A stretch of DNA of 64,000 bases from assembly GCA_947846985.1 (NCBI GenBank), contig CANTUZ010000026.1, positions 51,504,730 to 51,568,729 on the forward strand, given 5' to 3'. This DNA is from Fratercula arctica. Its lineage: Eukaryota > Chordata > Aves > Charadriiformes > Alcidae. Both the position numbers and the translations under genes were made by a program. The notes below the pieces were generated by a model. The model searched no databases. It saw only the letters and a list, made by a program, of their open reading frames with translations, and was not told the DNA's origin. Below, piece after piece: positions 63,470-64,000 of the stretch. Each line of letters starts with the position of its first letter. The first letter of the stretch is position 1.

Positions 63470-64000
63470 TGTTGGCTTTGTCTAACAGCCAAACACCCAC
63501 CTAGCCACTCATTCCCTTCTCAGCAGGACCAGCAGGATAAAAAAATGAAAGGAAGCAGTTGGCATGAAAAAGCTCAAGGGTTGAGATAAAGACAGGGAGA
63601 TCACTTACCAGTTACTGCTGAGGACAAAACAGATTTGACTTGGGGAAAATAAGCTCTAATTTATTACTAGTTAAAATAGATTTGGGTAGTGAGAAACAAA
63701 AAGGCAAAAAATTAAAGCACCGCCTTTCCTGCTTCTTTCTCAGGCTTGACTTTATGTCTTCACTCCTGAGTCCTCTACTGCCCTAAGCAATAGAGGAGCA
63801 TGGGGAGAGGGGTGTTATAGCCAGTACGTGGTGATTTCTCTCTGCTGCTCCTTCCTTCTCACATGTTTCCTCTGCTCTGGAGTGGGTTCTTCATGGGCCA
63901 CAGCTCCTTTAGGAATATTCATTTGCTCTGGCATGGGCTCTTCCACAACCTACTTGCTGTAGTGCAATGGAGCGCTTCCACCTCCTCCTTCCCTGACGTT
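63470..64000 (-). mobile_element. second minus-strand LTR, running off the window
   Basis: Same family and orientation as 61333-63340, starting again from its 3' end: TGTTGGCTTTGTCTAACAGC, GGGTTGAGATAAAGACAGGG, AGATCACTTACCAGTTACTG, ACAGATTTGACTTGGGGAAA, TAATTTATTACTAGTTAAAA (inverted AATAAA region), CTGCTGCTCCTTCCTTCTCA, then repeat units. The upstream part lies beyond 64000. Because the two minus LTRs are only about 130 bp apart with no viral genes between, they are either two insertions or a rearranged remnant. Confidence 0.85.

Noticed and set aside
1..64000. tRNA, rRNA, snRNA genes, CRISPR arrays, bacterial operons
   Set aside because: None seen; the sequence is an animal intron with LINE and LTR elements.

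Overview
This window is vertebrate nuclear DNA, AT-rich and intron-dominated. It is almost certainly from a bird: it carries several CR1 LINE 3' ends with the typical TTCTATGATTCTATGA tail, plus long terminal repeats (LTRs) of families I associate with avian ERVL-type retroviruses. The LTR types resemble those I remember from neoavian birds more than chicken, but that is memory and not a search.

The only functional protein-coding gene I can support is FBXL17 (F-box and leucine-rich-repeat protein 17, a substrate receptor of SCF ubiquitin ligases), on the + strand. Two consecutive internal coding exons are visible, 46561-46668 (36 codons, phase 0/0) and 55512-55642 (43 codons plus 2 bases). 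Both have good splice sites and encode adjacent leucine-rich repeats. Everything else reads as FBXL17 intron: at least 46.5 kb upstream of the first exon, 8.8 kb between the exons, and at least 8.3 kb after the second. In chicken, genes of this human 5q block lie on the Z chromosome, so the window may be Z-linked (inference).

Layout. 1-22969: intron with low-complexity tracts, a G-rich block, a 127-bp tandem duplication and one old CR1 fragment. 22970-33124: the repeat-rich part, with an LTR fragment, two CR1 3' ends that still read through the last codons of the CR1 ORF2, a GC-rich ~840-bp solo LTR, a minus-strand LTR, and a plus-strand solo LTR with a perfect 5-bp target duplication. 33125-46560: intron with little recognisable. 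46561-55642: the two exons and the intron between them, with three CR1 tails. 59078-60250: a minus-strand open frame of 181 codons followed by AATAAA and an A-tract, read here as a decayed processed retrocopy of a gene I do not recognise. 61333-64000: a cluster of three related LTRs, one inserted in opposite orientation inside another, the last running off the window.

I found no tRNA, rRNA, CRISPR array or operon-like structure, and nothing I would call a new biological system. The points most worth checking are the unidentified retrocopy, the nested LTR cluster and the LTR promoters lying inside FBXL17 introns.
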